From contig NC_091673.1 of assembly GCF_042453785.1 (NCBI RefSeq), positions 22,992,501 to 23,056,500 of the forward strand: a stretch of DNA of 64,000 bases, given 5' to 3'. This DNA is from Malus domestica. Lineage: Eukaryota > Streptophyta > Magnoliopsida > Rosales > Rosaceae. A model generated the notes under the pieces. It saw only the letters and a program-made list of their open reading frames with translations. It had not been told where the DNA came from and made no database searches. This document shows, piece after piece, positions 34,662-46,675 of this stretch. Both the position numbers and the translations under genes were made by a program. Each line of letters opens with the position of its first letter. The first letter of the stretch is position 1.

Positions 34662-35634
34662 ATGTCGAACTTGAACAAACTCAATTTCTCTGTTTTAGAA
34701 GTCTATGGAAGAAACTATCTAAAGTGGGTTTAAGACGTGAAGCTCCATCTGACTGTAAAGGGTATTAGAGCCACCATCTAGGCACCTATCGTCGACAAAC
34801 CTGTTGACAAAGCTCAGAAGGTTACTGCAATGATCTTCATTCGAAGACAAATCCATGATGCACTGCAGACTGAGTATCTCACTGAGGAAGACCCACACAC
34901 CCTCTAGCTTGCTCTGGCCGACCGTTTCGATCACCAGAAAGACATATACTTACTTGAAGCAAGACACGAGTGGCAGCATCTTCGCTTCCAGGACTTTTAA
35001 GTCCGTCAATGAATACAACTCTGAAGTTTGTAGAATCCGTTCATTGTTGAAATTCTGCAAATTGGAACTCACCAAATTAGATCTCCTGGAGAAGACATAT
35101 TCAACCTTCCATGCCACCAATATTGTCCTGCAACAACAATATAGGGCATATAAATTCACCAAGTTTTCGGATTTGATCTCTATTTTACTTTTCGCTGAAA
35201 AGTAGAACCAGCTTTTGATGAAGAATCATCAAGCTCGACCCATTGGCTCGAACGCCGTTCCTAAAGCGCATGCGACCTATTTTAGGAGCCATAAATGACG
35301 AAAGAATCGTCGTGGAGGTGGCAATGGGCGGCAAGCCCAACCACGGGCCTAAGGTCAACAGAATGCTGCACCTAAGGGAAGAAATGTGACCCAGCAGCGT
35401 CCACCACTCACCCCTAAGGCCCCAAACTTCAAGAACAAGGGCAAAGCTCCCGTTCAACCAGTTTCTACTGAATTGGGCATGTACTATCGTTGTGGATCAA
35501 AGGATCATTGGTCACGAGTATGCCGAGCTTCCCTTGAGGCTATTGCCAAGTATCATTCTCGTCGTGAGTCTAACTTTGCACATGTGGATCATCTGGAAGA
35601 TGCAACTATATCAATGGAGATATCAGATTTTTAG
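34662..35634 (+). pseudogene. copia gag with defective zinc knuckle
   Basis: Reads MSNLNKLNFSVLEVYGRNYL and then a gag-like region across in-frame stops (for example at 34734). The zinc knuckle near 35480 is YYRCGSKDHWSRVCRA. A CCHC box needs CX2CX4HX4C, and here the first Cys is Tyr, so the knuckle is lost. This capsid protein would package element RNA in an active copy. Confidence 0.8.
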
Positions 35635-35929
35635 GAGGCGTCAGCGCCTATGGTGAATAAATTAGACATGTTTTTAGGGTGTTTACCCCTAGTGGCCGAA
35701 CCCACTAGGAGTGGCCGGCCCTACCCCCTATTTTTCTAGGTTTATGGTTTAATTTTGAACAACTTTTCTAAGTATTTGGAATAATTTGTTTGGTTTTGGT
35801 TTGTTTTGAATTATGGATTGTTCTTTGAATGGATATTATTTTCTCGAATTGCTTAATTGAATGAATGGACTTATATTTATACATATGACCAATTCAATCA
35901 ATTTATTTCTAGGTGTGTCTAGTGGGGAA

Positions 35930-36934
35930 GTTAGTTGTATGGCAGATAGTGCAACCACTCGCACCATCTTGCATGAATGACACTATTTTACTAACTTAAT
36001 ACCCAAGAAAGCTCTTTTGACAACTCTCTCAGGCTCATCCAACCTGATTGAAGGATACGGAAAGGCACATATCATGTTGTCTAATGATACAATCTTGACC
36101 ATTAAGGAGGCACTCTATTTTCCACGTTCCAGAAGAACGTTGTTGAGTTTTAGAGATATTCAAGATAATCAGTATCATATTGAAACCACTGAAGATAATG
36201 GTTCTAAATTTCTTTGTATCACTTCATACGAATATGGCCAGAAGCGTATTCACGAGAAGTTGGAACGTCTGCCAAGTAGGTTGTACATCACAACCGTTCA
36301 CGGCGTAGAAGCCCACAGTGTGGCCGACCCTATGCTTGAGTTCTAGGACACTTTGTTGCTTTGGCATGACTGTTTGGTACATCCTGGACGTGATATGATG
36401 AGCCGTATCCTTAAATCTTCATACGGGCATAGGTTACATCCCTATGTTGGACTCCCGCCATGCAAAGCGTGTTCTTTAAGGAAGTTGAATACTCAACCTT
36501 CATATACAAAGATTATTCACGACCCCCCTAAGTTTCTTTAGAGGATTCAATGGGACATTTATAGACCTATCCAACCAACCTACGGACCATTTCAATACTT
36601 TATGGTGTTGGTTGATGCATCGACAAGATGGTCACATGTTTGCTTGTTGTCCACACGCAACGCCGAGTTTACTAAACTCCTAGCTCAAATAATTAAGCTA
36701 AGGGCTCACCACCTTAATTATCTGATTAAGTTGATTCGACCGGATAACGCTGGAGAGTTTACGTCACAGACTTTTGACGATTATTGCATGTTAGTAGGGA
36801 TTAATGTGGAACATTATGTGCCCCATGTTCGCACCCAAAACGGCCTGGCAGAAGCTTTCATAAAGCGCCTTCAATTGATAGCTCGGACTTTGGTTATGAG
36901 AACCAAATTGCCAGTATCTGCCTGGGCTATGTAA
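35930..36934 (+). pseudogene. copia protease and integrase
   Basis: The protease region holds MADSATTRTIL, where an active copy has D-S-G/A-A; a stop follows shortly. The integrase zinc region shows LLWHDCLVHPGRDMMSRIL with CKACSLRKL (HHCC type). The core shows VLVDASTRWSHVCLL, then IRPDNAGEFTSQTFDDYC and NGLAEAFIKRLQ, the DDE-type Asp, Asp and Glu contexts. Stops interrupt it at 36343 and 36539. After 36934 the frame is lost. Confidence 0.85.
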
Positions 36935-37509
36935 TATTGCACGCATCTATGTTGGTCCGCCTAAGGCTTACCGCTACTCAACCACATTCACCATTATAGT
37001 TGGTCATTGGATACGAGCCTGACGTCTCGCATTTAAGGGTGCTTGGGTGCGCCATTTATGTGCCAATAGCGCCGCCACTACGTACCAAAATGGGTCATCA
37101 GAGAAAAATGGGAATCTATGTCGGTTATGATTTGCCATCAATTGTTTGATACTTAGAACCCTTGACATGAGATCTCTTTACCACACGTTTTACGGATTGT
37201 CACTTTGATGAGACAGTCTTCCCGTCGTTAGGGGGAGATAAGCATGCTAACGTTCCCGTAGAACACCATGAATTGTTGTGGTATGCTCCCACTATGTCTT
37301 ATTTAGATCCCCGCACTGCCTAGTCTGAAACTGAGGTGCGACGAATTATAGATCTTCAGAGCATTGCTCAAAACATGCTGGATGCTTTTAATGATCTAGC
37401 AAAGGTGACAAAATCACATATACCCACTGCAAACACACCTGCAAGGATATATGTACCTCATCTACGTTAACAACCCGCCTGGGAAGGTCGGACCATCTCC
37501 GAAGGTGGG

Positions 37510-38406
37510 GTGGCCGCACCCTCTACGCGGCAAGGTACATTGGCGACTAGCCAATCATTTGCTCTGACCCTGAAGTGTGGTAGATCCTTTGGTTCAAAGG
37601 ATTCACAACCCCGGAAGAGGAAAATGGCACCAACTAGTGACCTTAGTTTGAATCCGATCATCGCTCACTCATCTGTTCCAATGCATGAGGTTATTCTAGA
37701 TTACGGTGATGCTTTAGATGAAACATGTTGGCCTCCTGAGAATTATGAGATTTCGATCCACTACGCAGTATTGGATGAGGTTTGGAATAGGAATGAGATG
37801 ATCGTCGACAATATATTCGCATACTCAATAGCTACTGACATCATGCTTAGCAATGACATTGAACCACGTTCCGTCGATGAATGACGTTGTAAAACCGATT
37901 GGTCAAACTGGAAACAAGCAATCCAGGTCGAACTTGATTCGTTCGCGAAACGTAAAGTGTTTGGACCTATCATTCCTACACCACCACGTGTGAAGCTCAT
38001 TGGCTACAAGTGGATTTTTGTGAGGAAGCGTAATGAGAATAATGAAATAGTGCGATACAAAGCAAGCCTCATAGCGTAAGGCTTCTCTCAGCGCCCTGGG
38101 ATTGATTACGAGGAGACGTATTCCCTAGTAATGGACGTAATAACGTCCCGCTACCTAATCAGTTTGGTAGTTTCTGAAAAACTGAATATGCAGCTTATGG
38201 ACTTGGTAACCGCGTATCTCTATGGGGATCTAGATATGGAAATATACATGAAAGATCTAGAAAGACTTCCATTGACTGGTTCAAATAGTTCTAGACCACA
38301 AAACACTCTTTCAAGTAGGTTGAGGAGGTCACTCTACGGATTGAAACAATCCGGGCGGATATGGTATAACAATCTAAGTGAATATTTGACAAGTCAGGGT
38401 TATGTG
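37510..38406 (+). pseudogene. copia reverse transcriptase, N-terminal half
   Basis: Contains WKQAIQVELDSFAKRKVFGP, LIGYKWIFVRKRNENNEIV, SQRPGIDYEETYSLV and SLYGLKQSGRIWYNNLSEYL, the usual copia RT blocks, with stops at 37882 and near 38079. It stops at SQGYV where a solo LTR (38407) begins. The same protein resumes at 42519 with the YVDD box. Confidence 0.85.
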
Positions 38407-41400
38407 TGATGTGAAATTTTACTGACACACAAATTAAACCCTATTAAACACATAATTGTAGTATTAAGCAAGTAGGGATCGTTATAACCGAGGATTAACT
38501 AGGGATGCTAATCAACACAAATAAGACTAAAAAACACTAAACTAGACTCTATAAACTTCAAACTGACTTAAATGACTCAAAACAACAACAAACAATAAAA
38601 AAAGACTCAATTCTAGACCTAACAAGTGATTTTGACGAAAATAAACTTAACTTGACTCAAAAGATTAAAAGAAAACAGATTATGACTCAACTAATAAGAC
38701 TTAATGAATGGGGGGTTGTTTTTGACGAATTTAAAACTTAAAACAAGAAACTTTGCAGAAACAAACAATGAAAACGAATTTAAGGTGAATTGAAAAGGGT
38801 GAAAGGCTAGTTAGAGGGTCCTTCTCCACACATGACATATGCATACAAACCAATTTCCAATTATTATTCCTTTAGACTATGAATGACAACACCCCAAGTT
38901 AACCGTGATAGCACAAATTAACCATCAGATTTTCCTTAATTCATTGAATTGGATGGAATACGCATCGCAACCAAATTATCCTTATCAAGTTCCCTAACTA
39001 TGAAAAACATGATAGAAAGACATATCAAAGGTCATTAAGTTCTTTGAAAACCATAAGCATTGATGAAGCATTCGTAACTATGAAAAGCATGATACTCCTG
39101 CCTAGAATTTACTTAACACAATCATGACTAATGACACCCACTACTTGTGAATATAAGTTCATAACGATTAGGTGAAACTCCCTTATACTCTGGCATCAAA
39201 TTCATGCATGTAAATTAAGTATGCATCCTCAATCAACATACATAAACAAGTTTTGATAACTCAGATAAGTAAATCGCATTCAAGACTCAAGAAACAATAA
39301 CTGGATGTAATCAATTCATATAAAACATATAATCATGGCTTCAGATTCACCTCTAACTAAAACGAAATTAGTTCTACATGTTTGCAAAAATTAACAACGA
39401 AATCAACATAATTGTAAAACTAAAACAAGGATAGAAGACAACCTAGAGACGCTCTAGCACTCCCAAAAGCTTGGGCACATGCACGGCACAAAGGCTTCTC
39501 CCTTCCTTCCTTCCCCTTGCTGCGGCACACCTTTGAAACTCTCTGAAACTCTCTCAATTGCTCTCTTGTATGTGGTGTATGGTGGTGTAGAAATATATAG
39601 GGGTGGTGTGTTGAATTGTGCCACATAAAATATGTATATATAGGCCTAGGGAACTCGACACAAATCCTGAGATGAAAAGGATAAATTTTGACACAATTCT
39701 TGAAGGAAAAGGACTAGGGTTTGGCACAAAGTAATGGAGGAAAAGGATTACACAATCCTAGAGAAAAAGGACTAGGAAATTTGGCCAAAGCTTCTAGAAT
39801 GGAATATATGGTAGATTTCTAGAAGAAAAGCAATATAAGGTGCGGCACCAATCTAGGGCAGGTGATAAAGCTTCTAGAAAGGGGTATTTAGGTGATTTAA
39901 TGTGTAATTGATCCCCCTTTGCAGCTGGAATTAAGGTATGATAAGATTAGGATAGGATAAGATAAGATAAGGTTAGTTTGGATAAGATAAGGTTGGATAA
40001 GGTTTTGGATAAGATAAGGCAGTTTGGATAATGTCTCATTCTTTTGAGCTGATTCCTTATCTTCAATGTCTTGAATTAATTTCTTCAACTCTTTAGCACA
40101 TTCCTAGCCTCTCTTGAACTTCAAATTCGTCCATGCCTTGTGATGTGAAAAATAAGTTAACACACAAATTAACCCTCTTGTTGACAATTGTAGTATGGAT
40201 AAGTAGGGATCGTTCTTAAACCGGGGATTAGGAGGGATTGCTAAAACACTCTAAACTGACTTGAAAACGTAAAAACAAAGTTTAAAACACTAAACTAGAC
40301 TCAAAGAATGCAAAACTAAACTCTAAAACACTAAAACGAACCAAAAGAATCAAAACAGCAACCAAACACTCAAAACTGCCTAAAAACCACTTTCTGGGCA
40401 GTTTTAAACACCAAGCATCAAATTGGACGAATTTGGGTTTTAACTTGTACCAAAACACTTAAAAACATAAACCAACACACTTTCCAATTAATCTAGGAAT
40501 TCAAAATAATTGGGGACTTGATTTGGACGAAAATAAACTTAAATGGCAGATTGTAAGAAAAACAGATTGTAATACAAAGTTATGTAGAATCAATGGATGA
40601 TGGAATGGCTAAGGGGTTCTTCTCCACACATGAAATATATGCAACGTAAATCAATTTCCAGTTATCAATTCAATAAGTTATGAACCTCAACACTCCAAGT
40701 TAATTAGGTCCGCTTAAATTAACCTTCAGATTTCCCTAGGATCATTGAATTGGATGAATATGCATCGCGAACAAATTATTCCTAACAAGTTCTTTATATG
40801 AACAGCATGATAAAGACACAAGTTAGAATCATTACGTTCTTTGGAAATCATAAGCATCGACAAGGCATTCGCAACTATGAAAAGCATGATACTCTTGCCA
40901 GGAATCTACTTAACACGATCGTGACTAGCGACCTTCACTACTTACGAATATAAATTCATAACGATTAGGTGAAACAAATTTATATCCTAGCATCAAATTC
41001 AAGCATGCAAATTAAGTGTGCACTCTCAATCAACATACAAGAATAAGTTCTAAATCAAATGGTTAAGCAAATTGTATTCACGACTTATGTAACAATAACT
41101 GGAAGTAATCAACTCATTTCACATATATAATCATGGTTTTGAATACACCCTTATCCAAAAACGAAATTAGCCAATCATACTTAAAGCAAAACAAAGATTA
41201 CATGAATTAAACATTAAAATACAAAGAAAGAAAACACCTAGAATGCTCCAACTTGGCAGCAAGTGCATCCAAGATTCCTCATTTCCCTTGCTTGCGGCAG
41301 ATTGGGTTATGGACAAGTTTTGGGTAGTTTTATGGTGTAGAATGGATGGGGAATGGTATGGAAAGGTTTAGGGTGAGTGTGGAGGAGTGTTTGATGGTTG

Positions 41401-42513
41401 GAGGGTGGTAGAGAACTCGGCAAAGATGGTGGAATAAGGTGGAGTGGCTGTTATGTTTTCTAGGCACTAGAATGATGTTTTTAGGGTGTTTTGCTGCCTA
41501 GGGTGAGTATGGACGAATTTTCTGCATGAATGATGAATATGGGAGGTTCAACCCTTTGCCAAGGGTTGTAAACATGTATATATAGGCCCCAAAAAACCTA
41601 GAGAATCAGATTAGGCAGTGGGGAAATGCACAGCAAGGAGGGTGAATTTGTGGTGTGCAATGGTCCAAGGATGAAAATGGAGCAATGATGCAAAGTATGG
41701 AGGGTAAAATGGAGTGGTATTTCAGCTAGGGAGCATGAATGATTGTGTTCATTGCATGGAAATGAAAAGGGGAGGTGAAATGTTTCAGAAATTAGTTAAA
41801 GGTGCAGCAACATGTGTTGCACAAGGCATTGGATCCCAAATGTGGATTATGGTGCATCAATTGGTGCATGGAATGGTTGTGAAATCTGATGGGTGAAGGG
41901 AACAAGAGGTATGCAGCAATTGAGTGTGATAATTGAGTGTATTGAGGCATGAAATCAGAAATATTTTAGGGGACAAGGATGATTAAGCATGCATGGGAAT
42001 CCAAAGGGAATGCTATGTGGATTGCATGGCAAGGATGTGTGTCCTTTTGTGGCTGAGTTCTTGATCATTTGTACATTAATTCTTCATATTCTTAGCCTCT
42101 TTAAGTCTTCAATTTCGTCCAAACCTTGGTTCCAAATATGTGACATGCATTCCAAGCTCCATTTTGCTCCAAAATGCTCCAAAATGCATCTTTTTGCCTA
42201 CTTTGTCCTTAAAATCTGAAAACACACGAAAATGACTTTAAACATTAAAATAACTAAGGAAACACGACATAAATGCACAAGAACAAGCCAACTAAGTCGC
42301 ATAAATATGCTCCTATCACCTTGTGCTCCATATGTAAGCTATCCATTCCAGCCCAAAACTGCTCTAAAATGCTCCAAAACGCACTTTCTTGCCAACTTTG
42401 TCATTTAGACCTACAAACACACGAAAATGGCTTATATCACTATAATAAACAGAAACTAACTATGAAAATGCAAGAAAACAAGCTAACTAAGTTGCATAAA
42501 TATGCTCATATCA
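38407..42513 (+). mobile_element. Solo LTR A, inserted in the copia RT
   Basis: Begins TGATGTGAAATTTTACTGAC and ends GCTCATATCA. ATGTG is duplicated on both sides (38402-38406 and 42514-42518). Removing the nested copy B leaves about 1.92 kb, matching the solo LTR at 54159 (1928 bp). No internal retroelement domain is present, so this is a solo LTR left by recombination. Its family has AATTGTAGTA and GTAGGGATCGTT early motifs. Confidence 0.88.
40141..42318 (+). mobile_element. Solo LTR B, nested inside LTR A
   Basis: Begins TGATGTGAAAAATAAGTTAA and ends TATGCTCCTATCA. CCTTG is duplicated (40136-40140 and 42319-42323). Length is 2178 bp, in the same orientation and family as LTR A. The sequence of LTR A resumes at TGCTCCATATG (42324) directly after the duplication. 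Confidence 0.88.
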
Positions 42514-42518
42514 ATGTG

Positions 42519-43625
42519 AACAACGAATTATGCCCATGCGTGTTCATAAAGAAGTCACATTTTGGATTTGCAATCGTTGCAGTTTATGTCGATGACATAA
42601 ACCTCATTGGGACTCCCACAGAGCTTGAGGAAATTGCTGCACACTTGAAATCAGAATTTCAGATGAATGATCTTGGGAAAATTCGATACTGTCTCGGCCT
42701 GGTGATCGAGCATTGCTCGGATGGAATCTTAGTACATCAATCGAACTATACCCAAAAGGTGTTGCATCGTTTTAGTGAGGATAAAGTCAAGCCTTTGAGT
42801 ACACCCATGGTCGTTCGGACTCTAGATGCTAAACGAGATCCTTTCCGTCCAAAGGAGGATAAGGAAGAGATTTTGGAACCCGAAGTTCCTTACTTAAGTG
42901 CAATTGGGGCTTTATTATACTTGGCTCAATGCACTAAACCCGACATCTCCTTCGCTGTGAATCTATTGGCAAGATACAACAATGCGCCCACTTGCAGACA
43001 CTGGAATGGTGTTAAAGACGCTTTTCGCTACCTCAAAGGTACAACGGATTTGGGCTTGTTCTATACCTGCGAATCTCCAAGTGTTGTTGCCCCCTATGGT
43101 ACTCGGATTGATGCTCACCTTGTTGGTTACGCAGATGCTGGATATCTGTTTGACCCACATAGAGCACGTTCTCAAATGGGTTATGTCTTTACCGTTGGAG
43201 ACACCGCTATATCTTGGAGGTCTACCAAGCAAACGCTAGTTGTGACTTCGTCTAACCATGCTGAGATTCTCGCCCTACATGAAGCATCACGTGAGTGCTT
43301 TTGGCTGAGAGAAGTTATGGGACATATTCGAAGCACTAGAGGTCTTACATCAGTCGTTGACTTTCCTATGACGATCTTTGAAGATAATGCAGCATGTATC
43401 GAGTAGTTGAAGAAGGGATACATCAAGGAAGACAACATCAAGCACATAGCGCCAAAGTTCTTTTACTCACACCAGCAGCAGCAGCATCCGAACATTAAAG
43501 TCAAGCAAATATGTTCCCAGGACAACCTGGCTGATCTCTTCACCAAGTTATTGCCCAAGTCTACTTTTCAGAAGCTCGTCCAAGGAATCTGTATGCGTAA
43601 ATTATCTGAGTTGAATCGTTTGTAG
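42519..43625 (+). pseudogene. copia reverse transcriptase C-terminal half and RNase H
   Basis: Resumes at NNELCPCVFIKKSHFGFAIV and has the catalytic VAVYVDDINLIGT. It then shows LGKIRYCLGLVIE, VPYLSAIGALLYLAQCTKPD, LLARYNNAPTCRHW and the RNase H block VGYADAGYLFDPHRARSQMG, AISWRSTKQTLVVTSSNHAE. One stop (43404-43406) interrupts the FEDNAACIE-LKKGYIKEDN region before the end DLFTKLLPKSTFQKLVQGIC. This segment is among the best-preserved parts of the element. Confidence 0.9.
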
Positions 43626-44051
43626 TTCTTTTTTTTAGAAGTTATGTCTAACTCAGGGGAAGTATCTAGAAGCATACTCACATGATCTTAATATACTCTT
43701 TTTCCTACGATTAGGAGCATTTTCCCACTAGGTTTTTGCTACCTAACGAGGTTTTAATGAGGCACCCATCTTAGGATGATCATACTCCGTTGAGTTCACT
43801 ACCTTCGTCTAGTTTGACGTTTGTTTAAGACATTATGCATACTTCTCACTTTTATCCTTAGTCTATGGGTTTTTCCCATGCCTTGGGTTTTACCATAGCG
43901 AGGTTTTGTAAGTTGTACTAAAAATGCATACTTCAAATAAATTTGAGACTCGCGATCACCCGTTATGCCGATGACTTCATCAACTATTCTACCTTATCTG
44001 CTAAAGATCTGATGCGATGGTTTGTTGAGTACTTACACACTCAAGGGGGAG

Positions 44052-44321
44052 TGTTGCAATCATATTTAGAATAGGAATGTGATTGTGTAAATCCTAATAG
44101 ATATGGGAATGTATCTTATATTCCTATTAGGAGTAGATTACCTATTAAATGTTGTAATCCTAAAGGGAAAGGTTTTTACCTATCCTACTACTATAAATAA
44201 AGACACAATGGGGTGAATCAAACACACCTCACAATTAAATCAATCTCTTTTCTCTCTAACCATAGTCGGCCCCCTCTCTCTCTCTAAACCCTAGATTGTT
44301 CAATCAAATAGACCTACAACA
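44052..44321 (+). repeat. copia 3' LTR (270 bp)
   Basis: Starts TGTTGCAATCATATTTAGAA right after the purine tract and ends CCTACAACA, so the ends are inverted (TGTTG...CAACA). It contains a TATA-like CTATAAATAAAG at about 44192. There is no matching 5' LTR in the window, so the age of the element cannot be read from LTR divergence. Confidence 0.8.
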
Positions 44322-44623
44322 CTTTATGTAATTTCTTATTTATTTTTAGAACTTTATGCAATTTCAAATTTATTTTTTGTACTTTATTTAAACACATCAA
44401 ATAAGATTACATAAACTCACCAAATAAAATTGCATAACCTCACCATATAAACTTAAAAAAAAAACACACTAAATAAGATTACTTAAACTCACCAAATAAA
44501 CTTAAAAATAAAAAACACCAATTAAATTTACATAACCTCACCAAATAAATTAAAAAAAAAACACACTAAATAAAATTACATAAACTTAAAAAAAACACTT
44601 TATTCTTCAACCACAAGCTCAGT

Positions 44624-46058
44624 TTAATTATCTTCACCTTCTTGCAATCCCCACTGGTGCTCAATCAAGTCATTATGGCAGGTTATGTGCCAATATGGCT
44701 CTTGCACTGAAGTGTACCATTGAACGATCAATTCATTGTAACGTCCATCCCGTTCCAATGGCTCGTGTTGCACGGGATCTTTGGTCTGATCATGAGCACA
44801 GTAGATACATGTTCTTGAGTTGTTCATCGGATCCGGCTCGTAGTCATCGACAGCATCATAATCATACTCATCTTCCACAATCATGTTGTGAAGAATAATA
44901 CACGTCATCATGATGGATCGAAGAGTCTCAACATCAAACATTCTAGCAACAACCTTGACAATCACCCAACGAGCTTGCATGATATCAAAACAACGCTCGA
45001 CATCCTTCCTACACCCCTCTTGACATTTTTCGAAGTGTTTTTCTTTTTCACTCTGTGGATGTGACATTGTTTTGACAAACGTTGACCACCTTGGGTAAAT
45101 GCCATTTGCAAGGTAGTATGGTCCCTCGTATTTATGACCATTAACCCAATATGTGCATCTCGGCGATTTTCCTTGCAGAAGTTCATCGAACACTGGAGAT
45201 TAGGTAAGGACATTTAGGTCATTCATCGAACACTGGAGATTAGGTAAGGACATTTAGGTCATTCTGAGCTCCTGGAACACCAAAAAAAGCATGTCAAATC
45301 CATGTATCAAATGAAGCCACCGCTTCTAAAATGATACTTTTGGCTTATTTTCTGTCGCCATAAGCTCCTTGCCATGCACTTGGACAGTTTTTCCAAGTCC
45401 AGTGCATGCAGTCGATGCTTCTAATCATGTCAGGGAAGCCTCGCATCTCACCCTTCCTCAGAAGCCTTCGCATGTCCTTTGGCATGGGTTTCCGGAGGTA
45501 CTCATTAGTGTAGAAGGCTTCAATTGCAGAGCAAAACCGCATCAGGGACTCCATAACAGTTGTTTTTCCCATCCTCGTGATCTCATCCACTTGATCTGTA
45601 GATGCTCCATATGCAAGCATTCACAAGGCAGCCGTAATTTTTTGCTCAGGAAAAAGACCTAGAACATGAAAAGCATCCTCTTTTTGCACAAAGTATGGAT
45701 CATGCTTGCAAATAGCACTCATGATTTTGTCGAACAAACTTCTTTGCATTCTAAAACGACGTCTAAAAACATGATAAGGGAATACGCTATTAGGAATAAA
45801 ATAATCTTCCAAGAGATCTTTACCTCGTATTTCCCTTTTTCTATCGAAGTTTGCGGTACGTCTAGGTTTGACTATCTGACCCACAGCTTCCATGACACGG
45901 CGGGAGGCCCTCTGCCTTCTATGGTTATCATCCTCATCCTCCTCCATTGCGAAAGCCTCATCTCCACCTTCCTTGAGATTGACCAGTTCTTCCTGTTGTG
46001 CCAACAACCTTTTCTGTTGCTCCTTAAGCTGTTTATACACTCTCCTTGAAGAAGACAT
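44624..46058 (-). pseudogene. Harbinger DDE transposase, broken (left copy)
   Basis: N-terminal MSSSRRVYKQLKEQQKRLLA, then YHVFRRRFRMQRSLFDKIMS, GASTDQVDEITRMGKTTVME, the first catalytic Asp in MIRSIDCMHWTWKNCPSAW, then the block YWVNGHKYEGPYYLANGIYP and the C-terminal CIILHNMIVEDEYDYD with the catalytic Glu context. A stop at 45621-45623 and another after AYGDRK break the frame. A 40-bp tandem duplication (45182-45261) adds a frameshift near the second Asp region. The family cuts and pastes DNA at 3-bp TSDs; this copy is inactive. Confidence 0.88.
45182..45261. repeat. 40-bp tandem duplication inside the transposase
   Basis: TTCATCGAACACTGGAGATT occurs at 45182 and 45222 as adjacent 40-bp units. 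The sister copy (plus strand, about 49085-49125) has only one. This is a private mutation of the left copy. Confidence 0.85.
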
Positions 46059-46675
46059 TGTAAGAACTTAAGATTTGAAAACGATGAAGAAGGATTCTGA
46101 GCTAAAAATAAGGATTGAGTTTGGTGTGAGGATGGATGTAGGGATGTAGGGTTTATATGGACAAAAAAAAAGAAAGGATGAGGTTCTGGACAATGCCATA
46201 TGGCACTACGTGATTGGTTGAAAATCTTATCGGAAATCTATCCACAAAATAGTACGTTCGGATAATGACACGTGGCGTGATAAGATTGGTTGAAAATCTT
46301 ATCGTAATCTTGGCTAAATTATTGTAAACAGATAGCGACACATGGCGTGTCGGGATTGGTTGAAAATCTTAGTGGAAATCTATTCACAAAATAGTACGTT
46401 CGGATAATGACACGTGCCGTGATGAGATTGGTTAAAAATCTTATCCGAAATTAAAACTATTTTATTTATTTATTCTTTTAAAAAAAATTAAAATATTTTA
46501 AATGGGCTGGGTGCCAGCGCATTTTGTTGGGGTGGAGATCGTTTGTGCCAGCGCATTTTTTTAGGGATGGAGATGCATTTGGCCTATTACTGTTCATTGG
46601 GGTCTATCATTGTTCACTGAATGAATTAAATAGGTTGGGTGCTAACGCATTTTTTTAGGGGTGGAATTGCTCTGA

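Larger units (their letters stand above)
34662..44321 (+). mobile_element. Degenerate Ty1/copia element with nested LTR insertions
   Basis: Order gag - protease - integrase - reverse transcriptase - RNase H, which defines copia. The open frame is broken by many stops. The 3' LTR is at 44052-44321 after the purine tract CTCAAGGGGGAG. The 5' LTR is not recognisable, so the left side is truncated or decayed. The reverse transcriptase is interrupted at 38406 by a solo LTR. CTTTATGTAATTTC just right of the 3' LTR continues the Harbinger sequence, so this copia inserted into that older element. Confidence 0.88.
44322..46672 (-). mobile_element. PIF/Harbinger element, truncated copy (left)
   Basis: The terminus GTGGAATTGCTC at 46672 is followed by TGA and matches the ends of the complete copy at 47640-51375. 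The transposase lies on the - strand (46058-44624). The far end is lost where the copia LTR joins at 44321; CTTTATGTAATTTCTTATTT at 44322 matches the complete copy near 49510. The second (Myb-like) ORF half is absent. Confidence 0.8.

Noticed and set aside
38407..42513. First read as two LTRs of one full-length element without interior
   Set aside because: The CCTTG duplication and the resumption of LTR A sequence at 42324 show one LTR inserted into the other.
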